Shown: piece by piece, positions 34,668 through 43,544 of the stretch | Layout of the letters: each line of letters starts with the position of its first letter | Position numbering within the stretch: the first letter of the stretch is position 1 | Assembly (NCBI GenBank): GCA_943367715.1 | Contig: CALRJY020000008.1 | Coordinates: forward strand, 1-64,000 | Length of the DNA: 64,000 nt | Origin: JAEYXS01 sp943367715 | GTDB lineage: Bacteria; Verrucomicrobiota; Verrucomicrobiia; Limisphaerales; JAEYXS01 | Reading direction: 5' to 3' | The notes under the pieces: model-generated | Told to the model about the DNA's origin: nothing | The model's input: only the letters and a program-made list of their open reading frames with translations | Databases searched by the model: none | Made by a program: the position numbers and the translations under genes

Positions 34668-34760
34668 AACCACAGATGGACACAGATCAACACAGATGGG
34701 GGAGGGAAGAGGAGGTTAGGACAAAGGGGTAACCGCAGATGGGCGCAGATAGACGCAGAT
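34668..34760. repeat. Ten-base phased repeats, two arrays
   Basis: 34668-34697 reads as three NNNCACAGAT-type decamers and 34731-34760 as three NNNCGCAGAT decamers, matching 29402-29431. A G-rich spacer separates them. The 495-base region 34594-35088 contains only the terminator and repeats; I see no gene. Confidence 0.75.
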
Positions 34761-34856
34761 AAGGGAGGAATGACGGAGGAATGACTTAAATCCCAAATTC
34801 AAAGCTCCAAGCTCCAGAGAAGTCTCAAATTGGAAACATCGAACAAAAGGGGAGAC

Positions 34857-34910
34857 GAGGCGTCGAGCCGCCTCGGGCGGAAAGCGGAGGCAAGCCTCCG
34901 CACTCCAAAG
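34857..34910. repeat. 54-base double-hairpin repeat, copy 1 (copy 2 at 49403-49456)
   Basis: Two palindromes, GAGGCG/CGCCTC and GCGGAGG-CAAG-CCTCCGC, with tail ACTCCAAAG. It differs from 49403-49456 at a single base out of 54. The copies are 14.5 kb apart in the same orientation. Confidence 0.85.
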
Positions 34911-34953
34911 TCGGTTTGGGCGGTCTGACGACTGCGGCTACGGGATTGGGGAG

Positions 34954-34999
34954 GCGCGGCAGGATGCCGCGCAACTCGCCCGCAGGATGCGGGCGCTAC
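34954..34999. repeat. Two adjacent hairpins with identical AGGAT loops and different stems
   Basis: GCGCGGC-AGGAT-GCCGCGC (34954-34972) and CGCCCGC-AGGAT-GCGGGCG (34977-34995). Both stems are perfect 7-bp pairs but unrelated in sequence. Confidence 0.75.
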
Positions 35000-35088
35000 A
35001 TTGGGGAATATTTTCTGAACTTCCTTATTGGCAGGGCGGGTTTCCGACACAATATTCTTTGCCCGAACCGTAATTGATTTGATTTTGT

Positions 35089-36918
35089 ATGGCGGAAGAA
35101 AAGAAGCACGTTTACGACGAGAGCAAGATCAAGACCCTGTCTTCGATCGACCACATCCGGCTGCGCACAGGCATGTACATCGGGCGCATCGGCGATGGGT
35201 CGCATTACGACGACGGTTGCTACATCCTGATGAAGGAGGTCATCGATAACGCCATCGACGAATTCATCATGGGGCACGGGCGCGAGGTGAAGATCACGAT
35301 CGAGGGGAACCATGTCACGGTGCGGGACTTCGGGCGTGGCATTCCGCTGGGCAAGGTGATCGAGTGCGTTTCGCAGATCAACACGGGCGCGAAGTACAAC
35401 GACGAAGTGTTCCAGTTCAGCGTGGGCTTGAACGGCGTGGGCACCAAGGCGGTGAATGCACTGGCGAAGGAGTTCACGGTGCGGAGCCATCGTGAGGGCG
35501 AATTTTTCGAGGCGACGTTCAAGCAGGGCAAGCTCAAGGGCGAGAAGAAGGGCAAGACGACGGAGCCGAACGGGACGTTTGTCAGTTTTGATCCGGACCC
35601 GACCATTTTCAAAGAGATCGAGTACAAGCTGGAGTACGTGGAACGCCGGTTGCGCCATTACAGTTATCTGAATGCCGGGCTGAAATTGAATTTCAACGGG
35701 CAGGAGTTCGTGTCGCGCAAGGGGCTCATGGACCTTGTGCTGGAAGATTTGGAGAAGGATAACAGCGAACCGATCTATGCGCCGCTGCATTACACGAGCA
35801 AGACGTTGGAGTTCTGTTTCACGCATACGAACAGCCGTTACGGGGAAACGTTCTATTCCTTCGTGAATGGCCAGTTCACGAGCGATGGCGGCACGCACTT
35901 GAGCGCATTCCGGGAAGGGTTGCTCAAGGCGGTGAACGAGTATGCCAAGGGCAAGTTCGATGGCGATGATGTGCGTGAGTGCATCGTGGGCGCGGTGGCG
36001 ATTCGATTGAAGGATCCGATGTTCGAATCCCAGACGAAGAACAAGCTGGGCAATACGGAGATCCGCACGGAGCTGGTGAACAAGGTGCGCGAGGAATTGC
36101 TGCATTTCTTCAACCGCAACAAGGAGATCGCAGGCAAGATCATGACCAAGGTGCAGGACACGCAGCAATTGCGGAAGGAACTGCAGGAGGTCAAGAAGCT
36201 GGCGCGGGAGCGATCCAAGGCGGTGAGCCTGCGCATCCCGCAGTTGAAGGATTGCAAACACCATTACGACAAGGAAAAGGGCAAGGGCAAGGGCTCGATG
36301 GTGTTCATCTGCGAAGGTCAATCGGCGGCCGGGTCCATCACGAGCTGCCGTGATGTGAACAACCAGGCGGTGTTCGTGCTGAAAGGCAAGCCGCTGAATG
36401 TGTGGGATCTGAAGCGGGACATCGTGTATAAGAACGATGAGATGTACAATCTCATGTGCGCGCTGGACATCGAGGACAACACGGAGAACGTGCGCTACGA
36501 GAAGGTCATCCTGGCGACCGATGCGGACGTGGACGGATTGCACATCCGCAACCTGATGATCACGTATTTCTTCCGGTTCTTCGAGCAACTGGTGCACGAC
36601 GGTCATCTCTATGTGCTCGAGACGCCGCTCTTCCGCGTGCGCAACAAGCAGGAGACGATCTATTGCTACAGCGAGCACGAACGCGATGTGGCGATGGCGA
36701 AGCTGGGCAAGAGCTGCGAGGTCACGCGGTTCAAAGGGTTGGGCGAAATCTCGCCGAACGAGTTCAAGCAATTCATCGGCAAAGAGATGCGGATGAGCCA
36801 GGTGGAGTATGCGAACAAGGCGGAAGCCAGTGGGATTCTGACCTTCTACATGGGGCGCAATACGCCTGAGCGCAAGGATTACATCATGGAGAACTTGGTG
36901 GTGCCGGTGGAAGACTGA
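35089..36918 (+). CDS. parE: Type IIA topoisomerase subunit B (ParE/GyrB-like)
   Basis: A protein of 609 residues, closer in length to ParE than to full GyrB. GHKL ATPase: RLRTGMYIGRIGDG, KEVIDNAIDEFIMG, VRDFGRGIPLGKV and VGLNGVGTKAVNAL. Transducer, then the TOPRIM domain with VFICEGQSAAGSI and the acidic ATDADVDGLHIRNLM, then the C-terminal FKGLGEISPNEFKQFIG and GRNTPERKDYI. It forms a heterotetramer with an A subunit (ParC/GyrA), which is not in the window; the following gene is an unrelated SDR. No GyrB-specific insert is visible, so topoisomerase IV B is preferred, but gyrase B cannot be ruled out. Confidence 0.9.
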   Translation: MAEEKKHVYDESKIKTLSSIDHIRLRTGMYIGRIGDGSHYDDGCYILMKEVIDNAIDEFIMGHGREVKITIEGNHVTVRDFGRGIPLGKVIECVSQINTGAKYNDEVFQFSVGLNGVGTKAVNALAKEFTVRSHREGEFFEATFKQGKLKGEKKGKTTEPNGTFVSFDPDPTIFKEIEYKLEYVERRLRHYSYLNAGLKLNFNGQEFVSRKGLMDLVLEDLEKDNSEPIYAPLHYTSKTLEFCFTHTNSRYGETFYSFVNGQFTSDGGTHLSAFREGLLKAVNEYAKGKFDGDDVRECIVGAVAIRLKDPMFESQTKNKLGNTEIRTELVNKVREELLHFFNRNKEIAGKIMTKVQDTQQLRKELQEVKKLARERSKAVSLRIPQLKDCKHHYDKEKGKGKGSMVFICEGQSAAGSITSCRDVNNQAVFVLKGKPLNVWDLKRDIVYKNDEMYNLMCALDIEDNTENVRYEKVILATDADVDGLHIRNLMITYFFRFFEQLVHDGHLYVLETPLFRVRNKQETIYCYSEHERDVAMAKLGKSCEVTRFKGLGEISPNEFKQFIGKEMRMSQVEYANKAEASGILTFYMGRNTPERKDYIMENLVVPVED

Positions 36919-36961
36919 CAAAGTGCGAGGCCGGAGTTCGGCTTCCCATAGAAGAAAAATC

Positions 36962-37045
36962 GAGGACGACGACGAGAACGAGGACAATTACGAAGTGGGG
37001 GCACCCCTCACCCCGGCCTTCTCCCTTCCGAGGGGCGAGGGAGAC
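36962..37045. repeat. Hexamer phased repeat (GANGAC) and a C/T-rich repeat
   Basis: 36962-36991 reads as GAGGAC, GACGAC, GAGAAC, GAGGAC, AATTAC; a shorter array of the same type is at 38030-38047. 37001-37045 matches the C/T-rich element seen at 27857-27900 (core CTTCTCCCTTCCGAGGGG). Both lie in the gap between parE and the SDR gene. Confidence 0.6.
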
Positions 37046-37150
37046 GGAGCGTGCCTCGCGGTCTATAGCGCTGGTATTTTGACAGCTTGGTCGCTGGTCG
37101 AGTGTGTAACGGGAGTTGCAAACGTGAATGTCGCTTACTAGTTTTATTTT

Positions 37151-37918
37151 ATGTTCAGCCTGAAAGAGAAAATCACTTTGGTCACGGGGGCGGGGTCTGG
37201 CATTGGGCAGTCCATTGCTGAGGTGTTCGCGAAAGCGGGCGGCTTCGTGTATGTCACGGATCGCGATGAGAAGGGCGGGGCGGTGACGGTGGCGAAGATC
37301 AAAGAGGCCGGCGGACAGGCGGAGTTTCTCAAGCTGGATGTGGCTTCGGAGGAAAGCTGCGCGGAGGTGGCGAAGACGGTGCATGCGGCCAAGGGGCGGC
37401 TCGATGTGCTGGTGAACAATGCGGGCATCGGTCATGTGGGGAACATCTTGCAGACGCAGGTGGCGGATCTGGACCGCATGTACAACGTGAATGTGCGCGG
37501 CGTTTTCAATGTCACCAAGGCGTTCATCCATCAGATGGTGGAGCGTAAGGCGGGCAATGTGGTGAACCTCGCGTCCATCGGTGGTGTGGTGGCGGTGAAG
37601 GACCGGTTGGCGTATTGCACCACGAAGTTCGCGGTGGTGGGCTTCACGAAGGGCATCGCGCTGGATCACGCGCTGGATGGGATTCGCTGCAATTGCATCT
37701 GCCCGGGACGCGTGGAAACACCATTCGTGAAGGCGAGGTTGGCGGAGTATCCTGATCCGGAGAAGGCGTATCGTGAGATGGCTTCTACACAGGCCTTGGG
37801 ACGCATGGCGAAGCCGGAGGAGATCGCTTACGCGGCGCTGTATCTGGCGAGCGATGAATCGGCGTTTGTGACGGGAACGGATTTTATCATTGATGGTGGG
37901 TGGACGGCGGGGAAATAA
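37151..37918 (+). CDS. Short-chain dehydrogenase/reductase
   Basis: A protein of 255 residues. A classical SDR with TGAGSGIGQSIAEVFAKAG, the Asp of VYVTDRDEKGG (preference for NAD(H) over NADP(H)), NNAGIGHVG, the Ser of NLASIGGVV, YCTTK as the catalytic Tyr-Lys pair, ICPGRVETPF and a terminal VTGTDFIIDGGW. The substrate is unknown; the pattern resembles sugar/polyol dehydrogenases in this family. It stands alone, with repeat-rich gaps on either side. Confidence 0.88.
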   Translation: MFSLKEKITLVTGAGSGIGQSIAEVFAKAGGFVYVTDRDEKGGAVTVAKIKEAGGQAEFLKLDVASEESCAEVAKTVHAAKGRLDVLVNNAGIGHVGNILQTQVADLDRMYNVNVRGVFNVTKAFIHQMVERKAGNVVNLASIGGVVAVKDRLAYCTTKFAVVGFTKGIALDHALDGIRCNCICPGRVETPFVKARLAEYPDPEKAYREMASTQALGRMAKPEEIAYAALYLASDESAFVTGTDFIIDGGWTAGK

Positions 37919-37984
37919 GCCGGTTGCACCGGCGGGCGGATATTGGGGAAACATCGAACATCCAACGCCCAACATCGAACGTCG
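37919..37984. repeat. TGC-loop hairpin plus heptanucleotide array
   Basis: 37919-37944: stem GCCGGT/ACCGGC around TGC, then GGGC and GGATATT. The stem starts right after the SDR stop. 37950-37984: five AACNTCN heptads (AACATCG, AACATCC, AACGCCC, AACATCG, AACGTCG). The hairpin type recurs at 49562, 49652, 50116 and 50136. Confidence 0.75.
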
Positions 37985-38066
37985 ATTGAAGGAATGTGCA
38001 GACTACCGCCTGCTGTTACGGATAAGTTCGAGGACGACGACGATTACGAAGGGAGAGAGCGGAGTC

Positions 38067-38408
38067 CTAACCCCACAGCGTCTGAAATTCGTAGACGATG
38101 CGGTCTAGTTCTTCTTTGTGAAGTTGGTCGTTGGTGACGAGGCAAAGGCAGTTGCCATCGGAGCGCATGGCGGTGTGGAGGATGCCTTTCTCAAACTTCC
38201 AGGTCAGTTGCGGGACGGGAGATTTCCGCAGCTTAAAAGTCTGAAACACCTCCGCGATGACCTGACAGGTGTTTTCCATCTTCTCGCGGTTCATCCCGTT
38301 TTCCTTGGGAATGAGGTAGGTCGTCTTGTCGTTGTAACGGACACCGGCACCCAAAATACCGGCGGCTTGCGAGTTATCATCCAGCCAGTTGTTGAAGATG
38401 GTCAGCAT
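38067..38408 (-). CDS. Small roadblock-like hypothetical protein
   Basis: A protein of 113 residues. The ATG at 38408 (MLTIFNNWLDDNSQAAGILG) is preferred; the open frame to 38546 overlaps the upstream gene. The alternating strand/helix pattern, with AGILGAGVRYNDKTTYLI, MNREKMENTCQVIAEVFQTF and LHTAMRSDGNCLCLVTND, resembles roadblock/LC7 domains, but the match is by pattern only. It is the last gene of an operon with the REC-PATAN regulator (13 bases upstream) and the HEAT-repeat protein. Roadblock proteins often regulate small GTPases; no GTPase gene is in the window. Confidence 0.6.
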   Translation of the reverse strand: MLTIFNNWLDDNSQAAGILGAGVRYNDKTTYLIPKENGMNREKMENTCQVIAEVFQTFKLRKSPVPQLTWKFEKGILHTAMRSDGNCLCLVTNDQLHKEELDRIVYEFQTLWG

Positions 38409-38421
38409 GGCGGTGGATCGA

Positions 38422-39549
38422 TTATTTAGTGGCTCCGGCCAGCAGGATCTCTGACGTGACGTTGCTGGAGCGGACAAAGATGGTGCAGGTTTTCTGGATC
38501 TGAAACACCATGCGCGTATTGTTGCCGGGCGCTTCGATACGGTCACACTTTCCGAGATTCAGATTCTTGCCCAGATGTTCCGCGCGGGTCTGCAAGAGGC
38601 GGGCCAATTCCATGCGGATGTCGGCATCCGTGGCCTGCCATTCGTAGAGCGCCTCGCCCTGGTTGGTGCAGACGATGATCTCCTCGATCTTCGGCTGAGG
38701 CAGTATGGGGTTGGGTTGCTTCTGCGGTTTTAGGGCCGGAGTGAAAGGTGTTTTCGCCGCGGGCGGCAACGGAGCGGGAGGCGGCTTCGGCGCTGCAGCG
38801 GCCGCAGCCTGGCCGGCTTTGGCGGCATCCGCCTTTTCCTGGATCTCATCACGGACGCGCGCGGCTTCCATGATGAGCATTTCCCATTGGCAATTGATGC
38901 TCTCCTCACCAGGCTCGGTGTAGGGCTTCAACGTGAATTCACCGGTGTCATACGCGAGCAGGCGGTTGAAGGCGTCTTCACCTTTGGTCTGACCGATCTG
39001 CGCGTGGATGATGCTGCCGTTCCGGATGAAGATGCTGCCTTTGCTGCCTTGCGTGGCGATCTCCAACACGGAGGATTTCATGCCCAGACATTCGAGTTGC
39101 AAAACTTCCTGCAAGCCGACGCGGCGCAACACACCGCGGAAACCATCCTGTGCCTGCACATCCACGATCTCGTTAAGCGTGGAGTAAACTGTCTCCATCT
39201 GGTCGATGGCGGAGGGCTTTTGCAGATAAAGATCGGCACCATTCGCCAGGCAGAGATCGCGATACGCGTTATCCACGGAGCCGGTGAGAATGGCCTTGGG
39301 CAGATTGGGATACTTGCGATGGACGAGCTTCAGGAACTGGAAACCATCCATCACGGGCATGTGGAGGTCGATGACGATGAGGTCCATCGGCTTCTCTTGC
39401 AAGAGGGCGAGGGCTTTGCCCGTGGTGGGCGCGAGCAGGATCTCCCAAGAACCCTTCGCCCATAGGTTGAAGAGGTTCTCGATCATCTCGAGCAGGCACT
39501 GGTCGTCATCTACGAAGAGGACGCGCTTGCGATGGGTGGGATTGCTCAT
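38422..39549 (-). CDS. Response regulator with REC, PATAN (DUF4388) and a roadblock-like C-terminus
   Basis: A protein of 375 residues. The receiver has RVLFVDDDQCLLEM, the phosphoacceptor in LIVIDLHMPVMDGFQFL, the Thr of AILTGSVDN and the Lys of LYLQKPSAID. Residues of about 135-215 form a PATAN/DUF4388 domain (GFRGVLRRVGLQEVLQLECL, GSIFIRNGSIIHAQIG). An Ala/Pro-rich linker of about 50 residues follows. The final 110 residues (IEEIIVCTNQGEALYEW..MVFQIQKTCTIFVRSS) look roadblock-like. PATAN regulators act in surface motility and phototaxis in other phyla (PatA, PixG). The gene overlaps the HEAT-protein stop by 4 bases, so translation is coupled. Confidence 0.8.
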   Translation of the reverse strand: MSNPTHRKRVLFVDDDQCLLEMIENLFNLWAKGSWEILLAPTTGKALALLQEKPMDLIVIDLHMPVMDGFQFLKLVHRKYPNLPKAILTGSVDNAYRDLCLANGADLYLQKPSAIDQMETVYSTLNEIVDVQAQDGFRGVLRRVGLQEVLQLECLGMKSSVLEIATQGSKGSIFIRNGSIIHAQIGQTKGEDAFNRLLAYDTGEFTLKPYTEPGEESINCQWEMLIMEAARVRDEIQEKADAAKAGQAAAAAAPKPPPAPLPPAAKTPFTPALKPQKQPNPILPQPKIEEIIVCTNQGEALYEWQATDADIRMELARLLQTRAEHLGKNLNLGKCDRIEAPGNNTRMVFQIQKTCTIFVRSSNVTSEILLAGATK

Positions 39550-41645
39550 CCGGCGGCGGCGAGTGAGGTTTTGCGCCGGTCCAGTTCATGAGTGACGTGA
39601 TGGAACAGGCGCGACATGTCCACAGGTTCAAAACCGACTATTTGAAAAGTCGAGGAGGCACTGTCGAACTCGTATTGATTTTGCACCAGGCCGGGCAGGT
39701 CCAAAACCGCCCCGAGATCTTGATCCGCAAGCTCGTGGCTGTGCTGGCTCAAGATGGTTTCCAATGCCCGCACGCATGCGCTGGCCAGATCGGGATCGTT
39801 GCTCAGCTCTGTAAGGAAAGGCACGGCACCGGTGTCTTGGATGGCAGCGAGGGCGGTTTCGGCACCTTGCCAGGAATCAGAATGTTCGTTCTTCGTTTTG
39901 ATGATCTCCATCAGGAGCGGGATCACCATGCGACCACCTTGAGCGGCGGATTCCCAGTCTTGGACCTCGATGGCGTAGCGGGCGGCGGAGTCGGGATTGC
40001 GCGGAGCCCAACCAAGGGACTGCAAGGCCAGTGCGGCAGTGTGCCGGATGTCGGCGGTATCATCCGCGAGACGGGCGGCGAGCGCTTCCGAAACTTTGGC
40101 CGATTGAATCTTGGCGAGGGCTTTCACCGCGATCAGGCGGGTGTTGCTGATGCGGCTGGCGGTCGCTTCGGCCAGGGCCGGGATGGCGGCCTCGCCCATG
40201 CTGGCGGCGTCATCCCACTTTTCCAGCAGCACGAGCTGACGCGCGCGGGCGGCGGGATCTTTCGGATTCCAACCCACGTTCTGCAACGAACTCGCGGCGG
40301 CTTTACGGACGGCTTCGTCCTTGTCTTGAATGTGCTTGGCGAGGGCATCGGCAGCGCGTTTTTCGGCGAGCCGGCCCAAGGCCTCGGCGGCGGCGTGACG
40401 CAAATCACGATCGCCGTCGTCGAGCGAGATGAGGAAGGCTTCCAACGTGGTCTGCTTGCGCGCCTGCATCGGATCGGTGGCCTTGGAAAGCTTGGTCTCA
40501 AGTTCGCTTTCCAGCGCGGCATCGAGTTCGCCGATCTTGGTGAGCACTTCCACGGCGGCCTGGCGGACCCAGTAATCGGTGGATTGCGCACGCTGGCGCA
40601 GGGCGGCGGCCGCGTTCTTGGCTTCCGCAGATTTTTCCCACTCTTTATTCAGGCGACGCAAGACGCTGGCCGCGGTCTGGCGGATCTGATCGTGCTCATC
40701 GGTGAGCGACATGACGAGGTGCTCGATGGCTGCGACATCGCCGATGCGGCCGATGGAGATCACGGCGGCCAGACGCGTGTCGCGGTCCTTGTCCTTGAGG
40801 CAATTGACGAGGTGAAGGATGACCCGGATATCTCTGAATTTTCCGAGCGCTTCTACGGCGGCCATGCGTACGTCCCAGGCATTATCACGCAAAAGCTTGG
40901 CCAGCGGCTCGATGGCGCGGGCATCACCGAGTTTGCTGAGGGCTTCGATGGTTGTGGCGCGGACGCGGGCATCCTGATCCCGCAGAGCGAGGATAAGCGG
41001 CTCCACGGCACGTCCGTCACCGAGGCTCGCGAGGCCTTCCACGACCTTGGCACGGACATTGGAGTCTTCGTCCTTCAACGCCTCGATCAAGGGCTTGAGC
41101 ACCTTGGGATCGCCGATCCAGGCGAGGGCTTCTACCGCCTGCATGCGCTTGTAGTAAACACTGGTCTTGAGCGTGGCGATGAGCGGTTCGATGGCGGCGG
41201 AGCCCAACTGGCCGGCTTTTTCGAGTTTGCCCAAGGCGACGAGTTGCAGCGCTTTCTGCGTGTCGTTCGCGGGGGACCAGCCGAGCGATTCCAAGGCACT
41301 GGCCGCGCGCCAGCGGACACCGCTGCTCTCATCCTTCAACGCCGCGACGAGCGGTTCCATCGCGCGGCGATCACCGATCTCGCGGAGGGCTTCGGCGGAG
41401 GCTTCGCGGACGGCAGCATCGCGATCATGGAGAGCTTTGACGAGGGGGTTGGCGGCGCGTTCGTCCTTGAGCTTGCCGAGGGCGCTGACTGCGAGGCGGC
41501 GGATACCGGCATCGGTGTCACCGAGGGCAGTGAGCAGGGGGTCGAGCACGCTCGCGTCGTCCTCCAGGGACGCAAGTTTTTCCACGGCGGTCAGCCGTGT
41601 CTTGGCGTCTTTGGACTTAAGCTGCTGTAGCGTCCACCAAAGCAT
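39546..41645 (-). CDS. HEAT/PBS-lyase-repeat protein
   Basis: A protein of 699 residues made almost entirely of HEAT-like repeats of about 31 residues (AGIRRLAVSALGKLKDERAA, SNVRAKVVEGLASLGDGRAV, ARVRATTIEALSKLGDARAI), about 17-20 units with short irregular inserts. There is no signal peptide or membrane segment, so it is a cytoplasmic scaffold. The C-terminal 80 residues (GAVLDLPGLVQNQYEFDSAS) leave the repeat pattern. It is the first gene of a three-gene operon with the REC-PATAN and roadblock-like proteins, suggesting a signalling scaffold. The 263-base leader upstream (41646-41908) shows no clear motif. Confidence 0.85.
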   Translation of the reverse strand: MLWWTLQQLKSKDAKTRLTAVEKLASLEDDASVLDPLLTALGDTDAGIRRLAVSALGKLKDERAANPLVKALHDRDAAVREASAEALREIGDRRAMEPLVAALKDESSGVRWRAASALESLGWSPANDTQKALQLVALGKLEKAGQLGSAAIEPLIATLKTSVYYKRMQAVEALAWIGDPKVLKPLIEALKDEDSNVRAKVVEGLASLGDGRAVEPLILALRDQDARVRATTIEALSKLGDARAIEPLAKLLRDNAWDVRMAAVEALGKFRDIRVILHLVNCLKDKDRDTRLAAVISIGRIGDVAAIEHLVMSLTDEHDQIRQTAASVLRRLNKEWEKSAEAKNAAAALRQRAQSTDYWVRQAAVEVLTKIGELDAALESELETKLSKATDPMQARKQTTLEAFLISLDDGDRDLRHAAAEALGRLAEKRAADALAKHIQDKDEAVRKAAASSLQNVGWNPKDPAARARQLVLLEKWDDAASMGEAAIPALAEATASRISNTRLIAVKALAKIQSAKVSEALAARLADDTADIRHTAALALQSLGWAPRNPDSAARYAIEVQDWESAAQGGRMVIPLLMEIIKTKNEHSDSWQGAETALAAIQDTGAVPFLTELSNDPDLASACVRALETILSQHSHELADQDLGAVLDLPGLVQNQYEFDSASSTFQIVGFEPVDMSRLFHHVTHELDRRKTSLAAAG

Positions 41646-41908
41646 TCGTCACCTGTCTGCGTGCTCAAGCGGAGCGATAACCCGCTTGCCTCTAATTGCT
41701 TACACAGGTTCTTGCAGATAGCAAGAGCCTGTCCATTCGGACCTGTGCGATTCCTACGCCTGATGATAGCAGGTTTCGTTCTCGTTGCACGCCGAAGTTG
41801 CCTTAAGAGCGCGATTTAGGACACTTTGGGCATCAATAAGGGTGCTTGAAAACACCTTTTCCAGAGCCTTATGCCCAAGTCCAAGACAAGGCCATACGGC
41901 CCTGTGCC

Positions 41909-43309
41909 TTAACCTTGGTAACCAAACAGGCGTCGTTCCTTGATCAACTTGGCGACCTCTACCGGCACCATCGCTTCCCACGCGGGATCGTTCGCGCGTA
42001 GTTTGGCGAGGCAATCGCGGGAGAAGATCGGCAGGCAGGATTCGTCGATATCGCGCAGACCTTCGATGAAGCGGTTTTCCACAAGGTAGGCGTAGAGGTG
42101 GCGCAGGTTCGGGGCCACGCGCAGGTTCCCGGCGGTGATCATCATGCCGGTCTTCGGTTCCTTGAGCGGATACACGTAGAGCTTCAGATCGTTTTTGAAG
42201 AGGCGACCGAAGGATTCCAAGATGCCGCCTTCGAGATCGGTGTAATACTTCTCGTCGAAGATCTCTTTCAAGCTCGGGACACCCATGGAGATGCCGATCA
42301 TCTTCTTCGTGTAACGGAACAGGTAGCTCGCCAGGCGATGATACTCGCCGTAGTTGGAGATGAGCACGGTCTTGCCAAGGGCGCCGAGGATATCCACGCG
42401 ATCCAGGAAGTCCTTGTGATCGATCTTGTCGCCGTCCGTCAGGTTCTTGAGGGTCATCTCCATGAGTACGAGGACGTCTTCGCCCTGGACTTTGGGTTCC
42501 TGCACGAAGAGGGATTGCGCGGTGTTCAGCATGTCGATGGTCACCTTGGTGACGGGGCGGAAGCTGCCGCGCTCCACCATGATGGCTTTCTTGTAGAGGA
42601 GGTCCGCGGGTTGGACGACGCGGCCATCGGCGGTGAAGAGGGCGGCCTTCGTGAGTCCGATCTGCACGAGGTGCAGGGACATGAGGCGGTTGTCCACGCC
42701 GGGGAAGGCGGGGCCGCTGAACTCAATCATGTCCACTTCCACGCGTTCCAGCGTGAGGTTATCGAGCAGGGAGCGGATGATGCCTTCGGGATTGTTATGC
42801 CCGTAGAAGGCGGCATGAACGAGGTTCACGCCGATGATGCCGAGGGCTTCCTGTTCCTGCAGGTTCTCCTTATCGATGAGGCGGACGTGGATGATGATCT
42901 GGGACGCTTCCGCGCCGGGTTCGGCCTGGAACTTGATGCCCAGCCAGCCATGGGCTTCATCGAGCCGGGTGTAACTGCGGGCGACGACGGTATCCGCGAA
43001 GACGAAGAACTTGGTGGTGGCGCCGCGTTTGGCGGCGAGCCGCTCGATCATCAGGCCGTACTCGTGCTGGAGCATGGTCTGGAGGCGTTGGCGGCTGACG
43101 TAACGGTCGCTGGCGCCATAGATGGCGTCGCTGACGGTCATGTCATAGGCGGAGATGGTCTTGGCGATGGTGCCGGAGGCGCCGCCGACGCGGAAGAACC
43201 AGCGGGCGACTTCTTGACCGGCGCCGATCTCGGCAAAGGTGCCGTACTTGCTGGGGTCCAGGTTGATCTGGAGGGCCTTCTGATGTGTGCTTTGTACTTC
43301 TTCAGTCAT
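41909..43309 (-). CDS. Conserved protein of unknown function
   Basis: A protein of 466 residues. The ATG at 43309 (MTEEVQSTHQKALQINLDP) is preferred over the GTG one codon upstream. Notable segments are YGTFAEIGAGQEVARWFFRV, SAYDMTVSDAIYG, IIGVNLVHAAFYGHNNPEGI, VEVDMIEFSGPAFPGVDNRL and VLISNYGEYHRLASYLFRY. I recall similar full-length proteins in Bacteroidetes and Verrucomicrobia carrying inconsistent automatic names (adenylyltransferase, receptor), none supported by motifs I can see here; no nucleotidyltransferase HxGH is present. It is probably a cytoplasmic enzyme. It lies upstream of the HEAT operon on the same strand with a 263-base gap, and is divergent from the hsd operon. Confidence 0.75.
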   Translation of the reverse strand: MTEEVQSTHQKALQINLDPSKYGTFAEIGAGQEVARWFFRVGGASGTIAKTISAYDMTVSDAIYGASDRYVSRQRLQTMLQHEYGLMIERLAAKRGATTKFFVFADTVVARSYTRLDEAHGWLGIKFQAEPGAEASQIIIHVRLIDKENLQEQEALGIIGVNLVHAAFYGHNNPEGIIRSLLDNLTLERVEVDMIEFSGPAFPGVDNRLMSLHLVQIGLTKAALFTADGRVVQPADLLYKKAIMVERGSFRPVTKVTIDMLNTAQSLFVQEPKVQGEDVLVLMEMTLKNLTDGDKIDHKDFLDRVDILGALGKTVLISNYGEYHRLASYLFRYTKKMIGISMGVPSLKEIFDEKYYTDLEGGILESFGRLFKNDLKLYVYPLKEPKTGMMITAGNLRVAPNLRHLYAYLVENRFIEGLRDIDESCLPIFSRDCLAKLRANDPAWEAMVPVEVAKLIKERRLFGYQG

Positions 43310-43544
43310 CACGGGAGATACGTTGGGGAAGGTTCGTGCAAAAAACGAGTCTGTTTTTCGTTACGATCTGGAGCAGGGGGCGGAGGGGGCGGGGAGTTGA
43401 GACACGACCCCGACCAAAACGCCGGGGTGAAATTTCACGAATGGGCACGAATTGGGAAGGGGTTTGGGCTGGACCGGGGGGCGGGGGTGGGGCATTAAAC
43501 AGGGGCCAACCCGAGGACGGATATCACACGGGGGCAATCACCAG

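Noticed and set aside
34594..35088. CRISPR array
   Set aside because: Repeats here are short, of several unrelated kinds and without equal-length spacers; no cas genes were seen.
34996..36987. 663-residue minus-strand open frame opposite parE
   Set aside because: An antisense shadow; the parE frame has all the topoisomerase motifs.
39588..41630. 680-residue plus-strand open frame opposite the HEAT gene
   Set aside because: Repeat-driven antisense frame; the minus strand encodes clear HEAT units.
41646..41908. Riboswitch in the leader of the HEAT operon
   Set aside because: Some GC-rich pairing, but no match to a known aptamer core that I could recognise.
42098..43498. 466-residue plus-strand open frame
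   Set aside because: Antisense to the conserved protein at 41909-43309, with biased Glu/Gly/Val composition and no motifs.
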